The notes below the pieces were generated by a model. That model was not told the origin of the DNA. It ran no database searches and saw only the letters and a program-made list of their open reading frames with translations. The position numbers were made by a program, and so were the translations under genes. This document shows positions 26,861 through 36,474 of a stretch of DNA of 64,000 nucleotides, in pieces (position 1 is the first letter of the stretch; each line of letters opens with the position of its first letter). The DNA lies in the NCBI GenBank assembly GCA_027490195.1, contig JAIXYN010000044.1, forward strand, positions 1-64,000, in the 5' to 3' direction. The DNA is from Verrucomicrobiaceae bacterium (GTDB lineage Bacteria; Verrucomicrobiota; Verrucomicrobiia; Verrucomicrobiales; Verrucomicrobiaceae).

Positions 26861-28657
26861 TCAGTTGTTCTTCAGCACCTCAATGAACGCCTCCTGCGGG
26901 ATGTTCACGCGGCCGATGGCTTTCATCTTTTTCTTACCTTCCTTCTGTTTGTCGAGCAGCTTGCGCTTACGGGAAATGTCACCGCCATAACATTTGGCGG
27001 TCACGTCCTTGCGCATGGCGCTGATGCTCTCACGGGCGATGATCTTGCCACCGATAGCGGCCTGAATGGCGACGACGAAGAGCTGCTGGGGGATGACTTC
27101 TTTAAGCTTGGCACAGAGCTGGCGTCCACGGCTCTCAGCCTTGCTGCGGTGAACGATGCAGGAGAAGGCATCCACGGGCTCGCTGGCGATGAGGATGTCC
27201 ATCTTGACGAGCTCGGCGGCCTGGGTGCCCGCGTGTTCATACTCCATGCTGCCGTAACCACGGGTCATGGACTTGAGCTTGTCGTTGAAGTCCACGAGGA
27301 TCTCGTTCAGTGGCAGTACCGTGTGCAGAAGCACGCGACGGTCATCAAGGGTCTCGGTGTTGTTCACCACGCCGCGCTTGTCCATGACGAGCTGCATGAT
27401 GTCTCCAATGTTCTCGTTCGGGATCATGACGTTCACCTTCACGATCGGTTCACGAATCTCCTCAATCTCCGCCTGCGGGGGCAGAAAGGTAGGATTGTCC
27501 ACCTTGAGCACGGTGCCGTCGGTCTTCTTCACATCGTAAATAACAGACGGATAGGTCGAGATGACATCCATGTCGAACTCACGGCGCAGGCGCTCCTGGA
27601 CGATTTCCATGTGCAGCAGTCCGAGAAACCCGCAGCGGAAGCCGAAGCCGAGTGCGGCGGAGCTTTCTGCCATGAAGGTGAAGGCGGCGTCGTTGATCTG
27701 GAGCTTGCCGACGGCGAGCTTCAGGGCCTCAAAGTCGTCGGTGCTGACGGGATAGATGCCGCTGAAGACGAGGGGGTGGATCTCCTTGAAGCCGGGCAGC
27801 GGCTCAGGGGCAGGCTTGCGACTCTCGGTGAGCGTGTCCCCAATCTTCACGTCAGCGGTCGTTTTGACGTTGGCGATGATGTAGCCGACATCACCGGCCT
27901 CAAGCTTTTCACAAGGGACCATCTTCGGACGGAATGTGCCGAGATCCTTGATTTCGGAGTCGTTGCCTGAGGCCATCAGGCGCACCTTTTGGCCTCGCGT
28001 GATGGTACCGGACATGACGCGGACATAACTGACGACACCGCGATACGGATCGAAGATCGAATCGAACACCGAAGCCCGCAGGTAGCCATCGCCCGGATCT
28101 GTCGGCGGTGGGATGAAGGCGACGATAGCCTCCAAGATATCCTCAATGCCAATGCCCATTTTCGCGCTGGCAGGCACTGCTTCGTCAGAAGAAAGCTGCA
28201 GGATGTCCTCAAGCTGGCGCTTCACCTTCTCGACGTCGGCGCTCGGAAGGTCAATTTTGTTGATGATGGGAACGACATGCAGGTTCTGCTGCATGGCGAG
28301 GTTCAAATTCGCCACCGTCTGCGCCTCGACACCCTGCGACGCGTCCACCAGCAGCAGCGCGCCTTCACAGGCGGCTAGGGAACGACTGACTTCGTAGCTG
28401 AAATCAACGTGCCCGGGCGTGTCGAGGAGGTTGAGCTTGTACATCTGCCCATCCTTCGCCTTGTAGTTCATGCACACTGGGTGCGCCTTGATCGTGATCC
28501 CGCGTTCGCGTTCCAGATCCATCGAATCGAGCAGCTGATCCTGCTGCTGTCGGACGGTGATGGTTTGTGTGAACTCCAGCAGGCGATCAGAGAGCGTGGT
28601 CTTCCCATGGTCAATATGGGCGATGATGGAGAAATTGCGGGTGCGGGAGATGGACAT
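26861..28657 (-). CDS. lepA: Elongation factor 4 (LepA)
   Basis: A 598-aa translational GTPase. The G1 motif is AHIDHGKTTLSDRLL, the switch II region DTPGHVDFSYEVSRSL, and G4 is NKIDLP. The LepA-specific C-terminal domain is present (KCYGGDISRKRKLLDKQKEG, ending MKAIGRVNIPQEAFI). Length is exactly as expected. It acts on stalled or back-translocated ribosomes. In many bacteria lepA and lepB form one operon in this order, as here, although the 218-nt gap allows separate control of lepB. Confidence 0.97.
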   Translation of the reverse strand: MSISRTRNFSIIAHIDHGKTTLSDRLLEFTQTITVRQQQDQLLDSMDLERERGITIKAHPVCMNYKAKDGQMYKLNLLDTPGHVDFSYEVSRSLAACEGALLLVDASQGVEAQTVANLNLAMQQNLHVVPIINKIDLPSADVEKVKRQLEDILQLSSDEAVPASAKMGIGIEDILEAIVAFIPPPTDPGDGYLRASVFDSIFDPYRGVVSYVRVMSGTITRGQKVRLMASGNDSEIKDLGTFRPKMVPCEKLEAGDVGYIIANVKTTADVKIGDTLTESRKPAPEPLPGFKEIHPLVFSGIYPVSTDDFEALKLAVGKLQINDAAFTFMAESSAALGFGFRCGFLGLLHMEIVQERLRREFDMDVISTYPSVIYDVKKTDGTVLKVDNPTFLPPQAEIEEIREPIVKVNVMIPNENIGDIMQLVMDKRGVVNNTETLDDRRVLLHTVLPLNEILVDFNDKLKSMTRGYGSMEYEHAGTQAAELVKMDILIASEPVDAFSCIVHRSKAESRGRQLCAKLKEVIPQQLFVVAIQAAIGGKIIARESISAMRKDVTAKCYGGDISRKRKLLDKQKEGKKKMKAIGRVNIPQEAFIEVLKNN

Positions 28658-28758
28658 TCAGTTGGCTTGGCGGGAGGGGGGATGTACTTAGTGCAGGGGC
28701 AGGAAGAAAGCAATTCCGATGCTTGATGCCCTTGGCCTGCCGCCGGATGCTGCCTTTC

Positions 28759-29064
28759 ATGAAACTGGAGCTTTTGAGCGAATTCATCATCCAACAGCAG
28801 GTAACCTCGCTCCCAGGCTGGCAGGTGGAAGGCAGAGAACTGGTGAAAGAGGTCCGATTTTCCACTTATCTGGCCGGCATCGAATTTGTCCAGCGGGTCG
28901 CGGTATTGGCCGAGGCCATGAACCACCATCCGGATCTGCTCGTCGGCTGGCGCAAAGTCACCGTGCGTCTGACCACTCACAGTGCGGGAGGATTGACCCG
29001 GCTGGATTTCGAACTGGCCAGTCAGATAACGTTGGTCGAGGCAGCCGCGCCCCAGATCGCCTGA
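28759..29064 (+). CDS. phhB: 4a-hydroxytetrahydrobiopterin dehydratase (pterin carbinolamine dehydratase)
   Basis: A 101-aa protein matching the PCD/DCoH family. It has GWQVEGREL, then FSTYLAGIEFVQRVAVLAE, the active-site NHHPDLLVGW with paired histidines, and LTTHSAGGLTRLDFELA. It recycles the pterin cofactor of aromatic amino acid hydroxylases; no hydroxylase gene is in the window, and PCDs also occur without one. The start is uncertain (28747 and 28759 are both ATG in frame); 28759 gives the usual length. Confidence 0.88.
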   Translation: MKLELLSEFIIQQQVTSLPGWQVEGRELVKEVRFSTYLAGIEFVQRVAVLAEAMNHHPDLLVGWRKVTVRLTTHSAGGLTRLDFELASQITLVEAAAPQIA

Positions 29065-29071
29065 AACATAC

Positions 29072-31660
29072 TCACTGAGCCACGGCAGCAGTGTCGCGAT
29101 TGACCCTGCGGCCCGAAGGGTCCACCACCTCCACGGTGACGAAGATGATGACGTTCTTCGTCTCCGTCTGTTTGGTGTTGCTCTTGAACAACCTTCCCAC
29201 AATAGGAAGATCCCCCAAAATGGGCACCTTATCTTCCACCATGGTGCGGTTATCAATCTTGACCCCGCCCAGCACTACCGTTGCACCATCATACACTTTC
29301 ACTGCAGTGGTGACTTTCTGCACCTTGAAGACCGGCTGCAGAATCAAATTGGGGGTGATCAATTGATCCGGTGAACTCAGAGGGACATAGCCCGTGGCAC
29401 CGGTCGATAATTGGATGGGCAGAACGCTAACGCTTGCAGGCGAAACAATCGGCGAACCGTAATTCACAAAGCCTTCAAAGGCAGTCATTTCTGGTGCGAT
29501 CGTGAGTTCCACGGTGCGGCCATCTTCTGAAATCACGGGCTCAACCTCCACCTGCACTCCTGTTTTTCTCATTTCGAAGGCCGTGGGCGTCGTTGGCGTG
29601 GCGATCATCTGCTGCTGCCCCCCTACATTGATGTTACCACCACCTTGCGGCAATCTGGGTGGATCAAACTCGGTCGGATAAATGAACTCCTGCGTCACCT
29701 CCGCGATGGCTTTGAGCCCACTCTTGGTGGTCACGCTGGGGGAGGCATTGACATCCACTCCCTTTTTCTGTGAAAGTGCGCGCAGCACTGTTTGAAACTG
29801 AGGGTTGGTAAAGACTCCAGCAATAGACAAAACACCCGGCGCCACGTTCTTGGTGCCTGTAGCCGAGCCGGTCTGGAGCAAGTTATCGATGGAGTTGGCT
29901 GTCTTCGCAAAGTCGCCTGATCGGAGGCCTGCGGTGACGGGCCCACCACCATACATGGCAGGTGCGTTGGTGCCCAAAGGCAACGGGCCGCCCAAGGCTG
30001 CAGCAACAGGAAGGGAGGGAAACACCTGCTCCCCCCCCACAGTGAGACCAGGGATGGTGGCGGGGGTAGTGAACGGATAGTTGCCTGCATTTGCAGGTGT
30101 TCCATTTCCTGCACTGCCACCGCCCATGAAGAGATCTTGACCGATTCCAGCACTTCCCATGAGCCAGTCGAAACCCAACTCTTCAAGGTTCTTCTGGTTC
30201 ACTTCCAGCATGCGCACATGAATCACGGCCATCTTCGGCGTGGCCTTCGTCGCCTGCTCGACGATCATCTCAACCGTCTCCATGTTGGCGATCGTGTTGC
30301 GAACGGTCAGCGTATTGTTCGATGCGCTGTAGTTGGCGCTCGTTCCATCCGGGAAGGTCACTCCACGCGCTGCGAGAAAGTCCTTGGCTCCCAAGCGGCG
30401 GATGATCAGCCCCCCGCCTCCACCTGCCGGCGCTTGCGCGGCAAAAGGGTCCGCCGGGGGAGCAGCCCCAGCGTCAGCCCCAGGAGAGTTTTGAATAAAA
30501 TCTGGCGGCACCCGGAAGGAACGTGTGACGATCGCATTGTTGCGCTCGCTGATGGACACAAAGGTCACGGCATGCTCATCTACCTTGTAGGCCACTCCAC
30601 ACATCTCGCTCACGTAGCGCAGCAGCTCCTCCATGGGCACATTGAGAAGATTCAGGCTGACTTGCTTGTCGCGCGCCTCAGGGGGCACACTGAGAACAAA
30701 ACTGATGCCTCTTCCCTCGGGATCCAAGTCTCGACTGCGAACTCGCAGCAGCTCCACCACCTCAGCCAGCGTGGCCGCGTCAAACTCCACCTTGGGAAAA
30801 ATCATCGTGCGCAGTTTTTGCGTGATTCTGTCACTCCCGCTTTGCTGGTTGGCGAGAGAAGCCGAGCGCGCACCAAACAGTGAGCTGCGATCCGTGTCGG
30901 TCAGAGGTACCGGATCCTCCCATGACCGAGTCACCTCACTCAGCATTTTGGCACGATTCTGATCATAGGCAGTCTTGTAGTACTTTTGCTTTTCCCGCTC
31001 GACGTTTTCCATGCCACGCCTTGCAGCACTGTTGCTGGGGTCAATCCGCAGCACGTCCTGAAATGTCGTGATGGCCTTGTCAAGATCACCAAGCTGAAGG
31101 AAGGAATTGGCCTTGAGCAGCAGCGTCTGCACCGCCCCCACATTGTCCACATGCTTGGCGGTCAGAGCGGGGGGAAAGCGATCTGGATCTGCGAGGCGGT
31201 TCTTGAGCGACAGCACCCGCTCATCTTTCGGCGCCACATCGGGTGCTAGCAATTGATCCAGCAGCTTGACTGCCCCGGCAACATCACCTTTGGCCGCCAG
31301 TTCCTGGGCCATCAGGCAGCCTGCCACCACGTAGCCATTGCGCGCAGCCAGTCGTGTTTCCTGGGCAAGAGGAATGTTTGGCAGCGCCTTGTAGGTTTCC
31401 TGAAACAAAGTCAGCGCTTCCGCCCCCTTTTGCTCGTCAATCAGCTGGTACCCGCGCTCGATTTCCGTATTCAGCGTGTTCACCTGAATGGCTCGGCGGC
31501 GGGCTTCAGCCTGGGCCATGGCTGAAACTGATTGTGCCCCTGCGTTCGTCACTGCATTCCCGCCCAGAATGATCATCAGGCAGGCAGCAGCCCCGCGAGT
31601 GAGCAGGCGGCGTGGCAACAAGGATTCAGGGTATTTCGGGGAAGGCTGCAGGAGCATCAA
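29072..31660 (-). CDS. Secretin (type II/III secretion or type IV pilus) with TPR N-domain
   Basis: An 862-aa exported outer-membrane channel protein with a signal/anchor at about 20-42. Residues about 60-230 form TPR-like helices (ALTLFQETYKALPNIPLAQ; AITTFQDVLRIDPSNSAAR). N-domains follow at about 290-500 (KVEFDAATLAEVVELL, TLTVRNTIANMETVEMIVEQ). The C-terminal secretin domain has VEVEPVISEDGRTVELTIAPEM-type and VYDGATVVLGGVKID motifs, and VPILGDLPIVGRLFKS, the secretin signature. It resembles the TPR-secretins of Verrucomicrobia such as the Akkermansia pilus-locus protein. No pilus assembly genes neighbour it. Convergent with phhB (7-nt gap). Confidence 0.88.
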   Translation of the reverse strand: MMLLQPSPKYPESLLPRRLLTRGAAACLMIILGGNAVTNAGAQSVSAMAQAEARRRAIQVNTLNTEIERGYQLIDEQKGAEALTLFQETYKALPNIPLAQETRLAARNGYVVAGCLMAQELAAKGDVAGAVKLLDQLLAPDVAPKDERVLSLKNRLADPDRFPPALTAKHVDNVGAVQTLLLKANSFLQLGDLDKAITTFQDVLRIDPSNSAARRGMENVEREKQKYYKTAYDQNRAKMLSEVTRSWEDPVPLTDTDRSSLFGARSASLANQQSGSDRITQKLRTMIFPKVEFDAATLAEVVELLRVRSRDLDPEGRGISFVLSVPPEARDKQVSLNLLNVPMEELLRYVSEMCGVAYKVDEHAVTFVSISERNNAIVTRSFRVPPDFIQNSPGADAGAAPPADPFAAQAPAGGGGGLIIRRLGAKDFLAARGVTFPDGTSANYSASNNTLTVRNTIANMETVEMIVEQATKATPKMAVIHVRMLEVNQKNLEELGFDWLMGSAGIGQDLFMGGGSAGNGTPANAGNYPFTTPATIPGLTVGGEQVFPSLPVAAALGGPLPLGTNAPAMYGGGPVTAGLRSGDFAKTANSIDNLLQTGSATGTKNVAPGVLSIAGVFTNPQFQTVLRALSQKKGVDVNASPSVTTKSGLKAIAEVTQEFIYPTEFDPPRLPQGGGNINVGGQQQMIATPTTPTAFEMRKTGVQVEVEPVISEDGRTVELTIAPEMTAFEGFVNYGSPIVSPASVSVLPIQLSTGATGYVPLSSPDQLITPNLILQPVFKVQKVTTAVKVYDGATVVLGGVKIDNRTMVEDKVPILGDLPIVGRLFKSNTKQTETKNVIIFVTVEVVDPSGRRVNRDTAAVAQ

Positions 31661-31787
31661 AGTTGGGGAAATTCGACTTTATAACAGGAGTCGGTCTTTC
31701 GCCCAAGCATTTTCTGCCATGAATCTCAGCCGGGGGTTGCCCTGCCGCCGCATCTTGCTCTGATGACTGCCCCATCCCAAATCACCC

Positions 31788-32771
31788 ATGGCCAAAGCCC
31801 CCATCAAAGTCGCAGTCACCGGCGCCGCCGGTCAAATCGGTTACGCCCTCCTTTTCCGCATCGCCTCCGGTGCCATGTTTGGCCCGGATCAGCCGGTGAT
31901 CCTCCAGCTCATCGAAGCTCCGTTTGAGAAGCCTATGGCCGCCCTCGCCGGTGTCGCGATGGAGCTTGACGACTGCGCCTTCCCGCTGCTCAAAGGCATC
32001 GTGCAGACCTCCGACCCTGCGGTGGGTTTCAAAGACGCCAACTGGTGCCTCCTCGTGGGTGCCAAGCCACGTGGCCCAGGCATGGAACGCGCCGATTTGC
32101 TCAAGGACAACGGCAAAATCTTCATCGAGCAGGGTAAAATCATCGACGCCGTCGCGGCAGATGACGCCCGCGTGGCCGTCGTCGGCAATCCGGCCAACAC
32201 GAACTGCATGATCGCCGCCTCCCAAGCCAAGCGCCTTACGCCCGACCGTTTCACCGCCATGGTGCGCCTGGACCAGAACCGCGCCCAGTCCCAACTCGCG
32301 CAAAAAGCCGGGGTGGATCTCACTGAGGTGAAGGACATCTTCATTTACGGCAATCACAGCCCGACGATGTTCCCATCATTCGCCCACGCCACCATCGGTG
32401 GCAAAGCCGCCGCCAGCGTCATCAATGACCAGGCCTGGCTCGAAGGCCCCTTCCTTGAAACCGTGGGCAAGCGCGGCGCTGCGATCATCGCCGCCCGTGG
32501 CGCCTCCTCCGCTGCCTCCGCCGCGAACGCCCTCGTCGATCACGTCCACTCCCTCGTCACCCCGGGCGCGATCCATTCCATCGCGGTGAAGAGCAACGGC
32601 CTCTACGGCTTCAATCCTGAAGTCTGGGCTGGCATGCCGGTGCGCACCACCACCCCGGGCAGCTACGAAGTCATCACCAGCTACGAGATGGACGACTTCG
32701 CCAAATCCAAGATCGCCGCCACCAACAAGGAACTCACCGACGAGCGCTCCTTCGTGGCCGACATGCTGTAA
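31788..32771 (+). CDS. mdh: Malate dehydrogenase
   Basis: A 327-aa NAD-dependent malate dehydrogenase of the cytosolic/Mdh type. The N-terminal dinucleotide motif is [16 protein letters not shown]. Substrate and catalytic segments are [43 protein letters not shown] (catalytic Asp/Arg) and [13 protein letters not shown] (catalytic His). It interconverts malate and oxaloacetate in the TCA cycle. A clear terminator follows, so the gene is probably monocistronic. Confidence 0.97.
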   Translation: MAKAPIKVAVTGAAGQIGYALLFRIASGAMFGPDQPVILQLIEAPFEKPMAALAGVAMELDDCAFPLLKGIVQTSDPAVGFKDANWCLLVGAKPRGPGMERADLLKDNGKIFIEQGKIIDAVAADDARVAVVGNPANTNCMIAASQAKRLTPDRFTAMVRLDQNRAQSQLAQKAGVDLTEVKDIFIYGNHSPTMFPSFAHATIGGKAAASVINDQAWLEGPFLETVGKRGAAIIAARGASSAASAANALVDHVHSLVTPGAIHSIAVKSNGLYGFNPEVWAGMPVRTTTPGSYEVITSYEMDDFAKSKIAATNKELTDERSFVADML

Positions 32772-32791
32772 TACCAGCGACTACAGACTTG

Positions 32792-32821
32792 AAGCGGCAC
32801 CTTCGCGGGTGCCGCTTTTTT
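32792..32821 (+). terminator. Intrinsic terminator after mdh
   Basis: A perfect 10-bp stem (AAGCGGCACC / GGTGCCGCTT) with a 6-nt loop is followed by a run of T's. It starts 20 nt after the mdh stop. Confidence 0.9.
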
Positions 32822-32865
32822 GTGCTTGCGTGAAGAATCCCCCTCCCTGCATACGTTAAGGCAGC

Positions 32866-34278
32866 ATGTTCACCTCCAGACGCGACTTCCTCCAAACCAC
32901 CGGCTGTGGCTTCGGCTACCTCGCGTGGCAGGCCATGGCGCAGAGTCAGGCGGCGCTGGCCAATCCCCTGACGCTCAAAAAGCCGCACCATCAGCCGAAG
33001 GCAAAGCGCGTCATCTTCCTCTTCATGCAGGGCGGTGTGAGCCATGTGGATTCGTATGACTACAAGCCACGTCTTTTCAAAGATGACGGCAAGATCATCG
33101 ACGTGATGGATTCCCGCGCGCTCGCCAAGACTGGCAAAGGCGCGCTGCAGCGGGTGATGAAACCGCTGTGGGACTTCAAGCAGCACGGTGAGACCGGCCG
33201 CTGGGCCTCCAATCTTTTCCCGCACATCAATCACCATGTGGATGACCTCTGCTTCCTGCATGGCATGCACACGGAAGGCGTCGCGCATGGCCCGGCCACG
33301 CTGTTCATGCACACCGGCACCACCAACAACATCCGCCCAAGCATGGGCTCTTGGGTGATGTACGGTCTCGGCGCGGAGAACGAAAACCTGCCTGGCTTCA
33401 TGACGATCAGCCCGAGCCTAGGCAACGGCGGTCCGCGCAATTACGGCAACGCCTTCCTGCCCGCTGTCTTCCAAGGTACCCCCGTCGGCCGCAGCGGCAT
33501 GCCTGCCAAGGAGTCCACCATCAAGAACATCACCAACGCCATCTGGACACCTGAGCAGCAGCGCAAGCAGTACGGACTGCTCAGCGCGCTGAATGCCGAA
33601 CAGGCCGCCCATGCGATGCCCGGCGACACCGACATCGATGCTGTCATCCGCAGCTACGAGCTCGCCTGGCGCATGCAAAACAAAGCACCCGGTGCCATGG
33701 ACATCAGCGACGAGTCGGAAGCCACGCTCAAGCTCTACGGCATCAACGAAAAAACCACCGACAACTTCGGCCGCCAGTGCCTCATGGCCCGCCGCATGGC
33801 CGAGCAGGGCGTGCGCTACATCCAGGTCAATTACGGCGATAACTCCAACAACCCCGCTTGGGATCAGCATTCAAATCTGCCCAAGCACGGCGACCATGCC
33901 GCGGCTGTCGATAAACCCATCGCCGGACTCCTTGCCGATCTCAAACAACGCGGCCTGCTCGAAGACACCATCGTCTGGTGGGGCGGCGAATTTGGCCGCA
34001 CCCCCTACGCCGAGAAAAACGGTACCGGGCGCGACCACAACCCTCTCGGCTTCACCGTGTGGGTAGCGGGCGGCGGCTTCAAATCTGGCTTCGCTCATGG
34101 CGTCACCGATGAACTCGGCCACATGGCCGTCGAGGACAAAATCCACATGCACGATCTGCATGCCACCATCCTCCATCAGCTCGGCCTGGATCACGAAAAG
34201 CTCACCTTCCGCCACGCCGGAAGAGACTTCCGCCTCACCGACGTTCATGGGCATGTGGTGAGGGAAGTGATCGCGTAG
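32866..34278 (+). CDS. DUF1501 family secreted protein
   Basis: A 470-aa protein with a twin-arginine-type start (TSRRDFLQTTGCGFGY). DUF1501 proteins have an alkaline phosphatase/sulfatase-like fold. Hallmarks seen are IFLFMQGGVSHVDSYDYKP, FLHGMHTEGVAHGPA, LPGFMTISPSLGNGGPRN, WDQHSNLPKHGDHA, VWWGGEFGRTPYAEKNGTGR and GRDHNPLGF, which bear the metal-type Asp/His/Glu residues. The natural substrate is unknown. The gene usually follows a PSD1/DUF1553 cytochrome gene in PVC genomes; here it stands alone after the mdh terminator. Confidence 0.92.
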   Translation: MFTSRRDFLQTTGCGFGYLAWQAMAQSQAALANPLTLKKPHHQPKAKRVIFLFMQGGVSHVDSYDYKPRLFKDDGKIIDVMDSRALAKTGKGALQRVMKPLWDFKQHGETGRWASNLFPHINHHVDDLCFLHGMHTEGVAHGPATLFMHTGTTNNIRPSMGSWVMYGLGAENENLPGFMTISPSLGNGGPRNYGNAFLPAVFQGTPVGRSGMPAKESTIKNITNAIWTPEQQRKQYGLLSALNAEQAAHAMPGDTDIDAVIRSYELAWRMQNKAPGAMDISDESEATLKLYGINEKTTDNFGRQCLMARRMAEQGVRYIQVNYGDNSNNPAWDQHSNLPKHGDHAAAVDKPIAGLLADLKQRGLLEDTIVWWGGEFGRTPYAEKNGTGRDHNPLGFTVWVAGGGFKSGFAHGVTDELGHMAVEDKIHMHDLHATILHQLGLDHEKLTFRHAGRDFRLTDVHGHVVREVIA

Positions 34279-34349
34279 ACCCGTCCTCAAAAAGATTGTC
34301 CTATTGAACCGGCGAGCGCAGCGGCCCTAGTGGCAAAGAGAGTGCGCCA

Positions 34350-34371
34350 CCTGCTATTTGGAAATAACAGG
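34350..34371. terminator. Hairpin in the DUF1501-lipoprotein convergent gap
   Basis: A 10-bp stem with one mismatch (CCTGCTATTT / AAATAACAGG) and a 2-nt loop lies 72 nt past the DUF1501 stop, in a 204-bp gap between convergent genes. It could serve either side. No strong T-run. Confidence 0.3.
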
Positions 34372-34482
34372 CAAGCACACGACGCAGCCAATGGGGCTGC
34401 TCCGCCGCCCGGGCAATGTGACAAGATTTTTGAGAGTTGGTCTTGTATTGAGCGCCGCTTTCTTGCTCTCTCCCAGTGGAGA

Positions 34483-36186
34483 TCAACGCAGGTAGTAATC
34501 TTTGACGCGCTGAAAGTCTTCTTCAGGCAGCGCCTCGGCGCGGCCGTCATTGCGAATGACCACGCGCGTCTCCTTGCCACCAGAGCCTTGGGTCACCTCA
34601 GGGGCGGCTAGCACGATGGTGATTCCTGCGGACTGGGGCGTCAAAGTGCTGTCGTAGAGCCAGGGCTTGGGTTCAGCCCCCGGCCCAGAGACCACGGTCA
34701 GAAGTTCCGGTTTGGTGAGAGCGCCCGAGTCGATCAACTCCTGCAGCTTCTTCGGATATTTGCCGCCGTTGCCTGCAGCATGCGTTTTCAGGGCAATGAG
34801 CACCTGACGACCATCACTGAGCGTTTTCACTTGGGCACCACGCTGCTGGACGGAGGCAAATGCCGGGACGGCCAGGGACGAGAGCACCGCCAGGGTGGTG
34901 ATGCTGGAAAAGGACCCGGGGTTCATCGTGGGAATGCTGCTGTTGCTCACGCTCAAGATGCCATCCGGCTGATTGGCGGAGCAAAATGCCTGCGGATAGC
35001 GGGCATGGCTTGAGATCATGTTGATCAGAGTCATCGCCATTTCGTTGCTCTCCTTGTCCTTGCCGGTGGCTTTTGCAGCGGAAGCTGTGCCCTCGGCCTT
35101 GATCGCATCGATCACGGCCACCATCAGACGCTTGGAGAGAAACAGACAGCCGTTGCCTTCCGCAGGCATCCCCTCCCACACACGGGCAAAGTCCGGCTGG
35201 GCGCCGAGCTTTTCGCCCTTCGCCATCACGGCGTCATAGTAGCCCGGACGTGTCGCGATGATCAGGCGGCCGCCAGCCTCATCAAAAAGAAAGGCCGGCT
35301 GAAAATCCATCGGCGGAGGCCCCATCGGCCCGCTAAAGCGGCCAACGATGGCACCATTGACTTCTTGCACTTCCACGGGCGAGCCCGGCGACTGCAACAT
35401 GGGCAGCACCTGTGATTTCAGCACGTCTTTGATCCATCCGAGCTTGTCGATCACGATGGCGGCGTTCACCCCTGGCAAACTCACGGCGGCTCCCGGCGCG
35501 GACATGCTCTGTTCCGGCATCATGGTGGCAAAGAGGGCCACACGCACCGAAAGCTTTTCCGCCAGCTCGCGGTAAGACATGCCCAGCATCGGCTGCGGGG
35601 CGCTGGCCATCGCCTCCAGCATGGCCCGCTGCTCCTTCGGGGCGGATTCCAGAATCGCCGGCCAGGCCTCCGCCACGAGATCCTTCAAATGCAGCGGAAA
35701 CTCCAGTGCGAGATCCGTGTCCTGCGGGGCTAAGGCGGGTGCCAGCAAGGGCTCCGCCGGTCCGCCGGTCAATGAGAGGAGGCCTTTCCGCCCTTCAGGC
35801 GTGTAGGCAAAGCTGCGGTGGTGGTTCATGCCCACGGCCACCTTGCGCGAACTCGTTCCAGTGGCCTTGATCGAGTCCAGCCCTGTAATATTCATCATTT
35901 TCTTGAAGGAAAAATTCGGCGGTAGCTGGGCCTTTTCCTTCTCGGGCATGTTTTTGAAGATCTCCTCAAAAAAGCCACCCAGCAGCCCCATCACATTTTC
36001 CTCCTCGGCATACGTGAAGGAAGCGCTGCCCACATCCAGCTTGGAAGCGACGGCTAGGAAATGCGGAGACCCCCCTTCGGTGACCAGAGTCAGCCCAGGA
36101 CTTGCCTCAACTGCCGCCGGAGCAGCGCTTTTGTTACACTGGGCAAGACCCAGCAGGGCAAGAAGGGGAAGGATTCGGAGGTGCAT
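34483..36186 (-). CDS. Lipoprotein with an internal pilin-like segment
   Basis: A 567-aa lipoprotein: signal LRILPLLALLGLAQC with the lipobox Cys at residue 17. Residues about 30-420 are an unrecognised domain containing DLALEFPLHLKDLV and a repeated beta-alpha pattern. At about 430 a hydrophobic stretch (ITTLAVLSSLAVPAFASVQQ) is followed by SDGRQVLIALKTHAAGNGGKYP and later PWLYDSTLTPQ. This is the arrangement of a type II pseudopilin helix and its globular head as seen in PVC pilin-like proteins. The lipoprotein anchor and an internal pilin-like module in one chain is unusual. Function unknown. Confidence 0.7.
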   Translation of the reverse strand: MHLRILPLLALLGLAQCNKSAAPAAVEASPGLTLVTEGGSPHFLAVASKLDVGSASFTYAEEENVMGLLGGFFEEIFKNMPEKEKAQLPPNFSFKKMMNITGLDSIKATGTSSRKVAVGMNHHRSFAYTPEGRKGLLSLTGGPAEPLLAPALAPQDTDLALEFPLHLKDLVAEAWPAILESAPKEQRAMLEAMASAPQPMLGMSYRELAEKLSVRVALFATMMPEQSMSAPGAAVSLPGVNAAIVIDKLGWIKDVLKSQVLPMLQSPGSPVEVQEVNGAIVGRFSGPMGPPPMDFQPAFLFDEAGGRLIIATRPGYYDAVMAKGEKLGAQPDFARVWEGMPAEGNGCLFLSKRLMVAVIDAIKAEGTASAAKATGKDKESNEMAMTLINMISSHARYPQAFCSANQPDGILSVSNSSIPTMNPGSFSSITTLAVLSSLAVPAFASVQQRGAQVKTLSDGRQVLIALKTHAAGNGGKYPKKLQELIDSGALTKPELLTVVSGPGAEPKPWLYDSTLTPQSAGITIVLAAPEVTQGSGGKETRVVIRNDGRAEALPEEDFQRVKDYYLR

Positions 36187-36426
36187 GCTTCAGGAGAATG
36201 GCAAAGGCACCAGCAGAATCAATTCCAGAAGTGAGGCAAAAATATGCTAATCGCAAACCATCAAAGCATTGATGACGGAAACTCATCGCTCATACAGGCA
36301 GCGCGGCGTTCAGGCGCAGGTTGGGTGTGTTTGGCTTCGATGGCGTTTCATGCGCCAACGCCTCCTCCGCCAAACCACCCGACTGCGAGGATGCTGCTAC
36401 GCCATGGTGTTTTAAGCACGCTCACA
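36187..36426. other. Intergenic stretch, no gene supported
   Basis: Between the lipoprotein start and the dehydrogenase stop (288 bp in all). An 82-codon frame exists on the plus strand but has repetitive, Pro/His-rich content and no recognisable homology. The region should contain the promoter of the lipoprotein gene. Confidence 0.4.
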
Positions 36427-36453
36427 GACGGGCGGGCTTTCGCCACCCCCGTC
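36427..36453. terminator. GC-rich hairpin after the giant dehydrogenase gene
   Basis: Arms starting GACGGG and ending CCCGTC pair with one mismatch and a bulge around a TTTC loop (GAAA on the minus strand). It starts 22 nt after the stop of the minus-strand gene. No T-run, so it may be a repeat-type hairpin and not a true terminator. Confidence 0.4.
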
Positions 36454-36474
36454 CTACAGCACCAGGCGTCGCCC

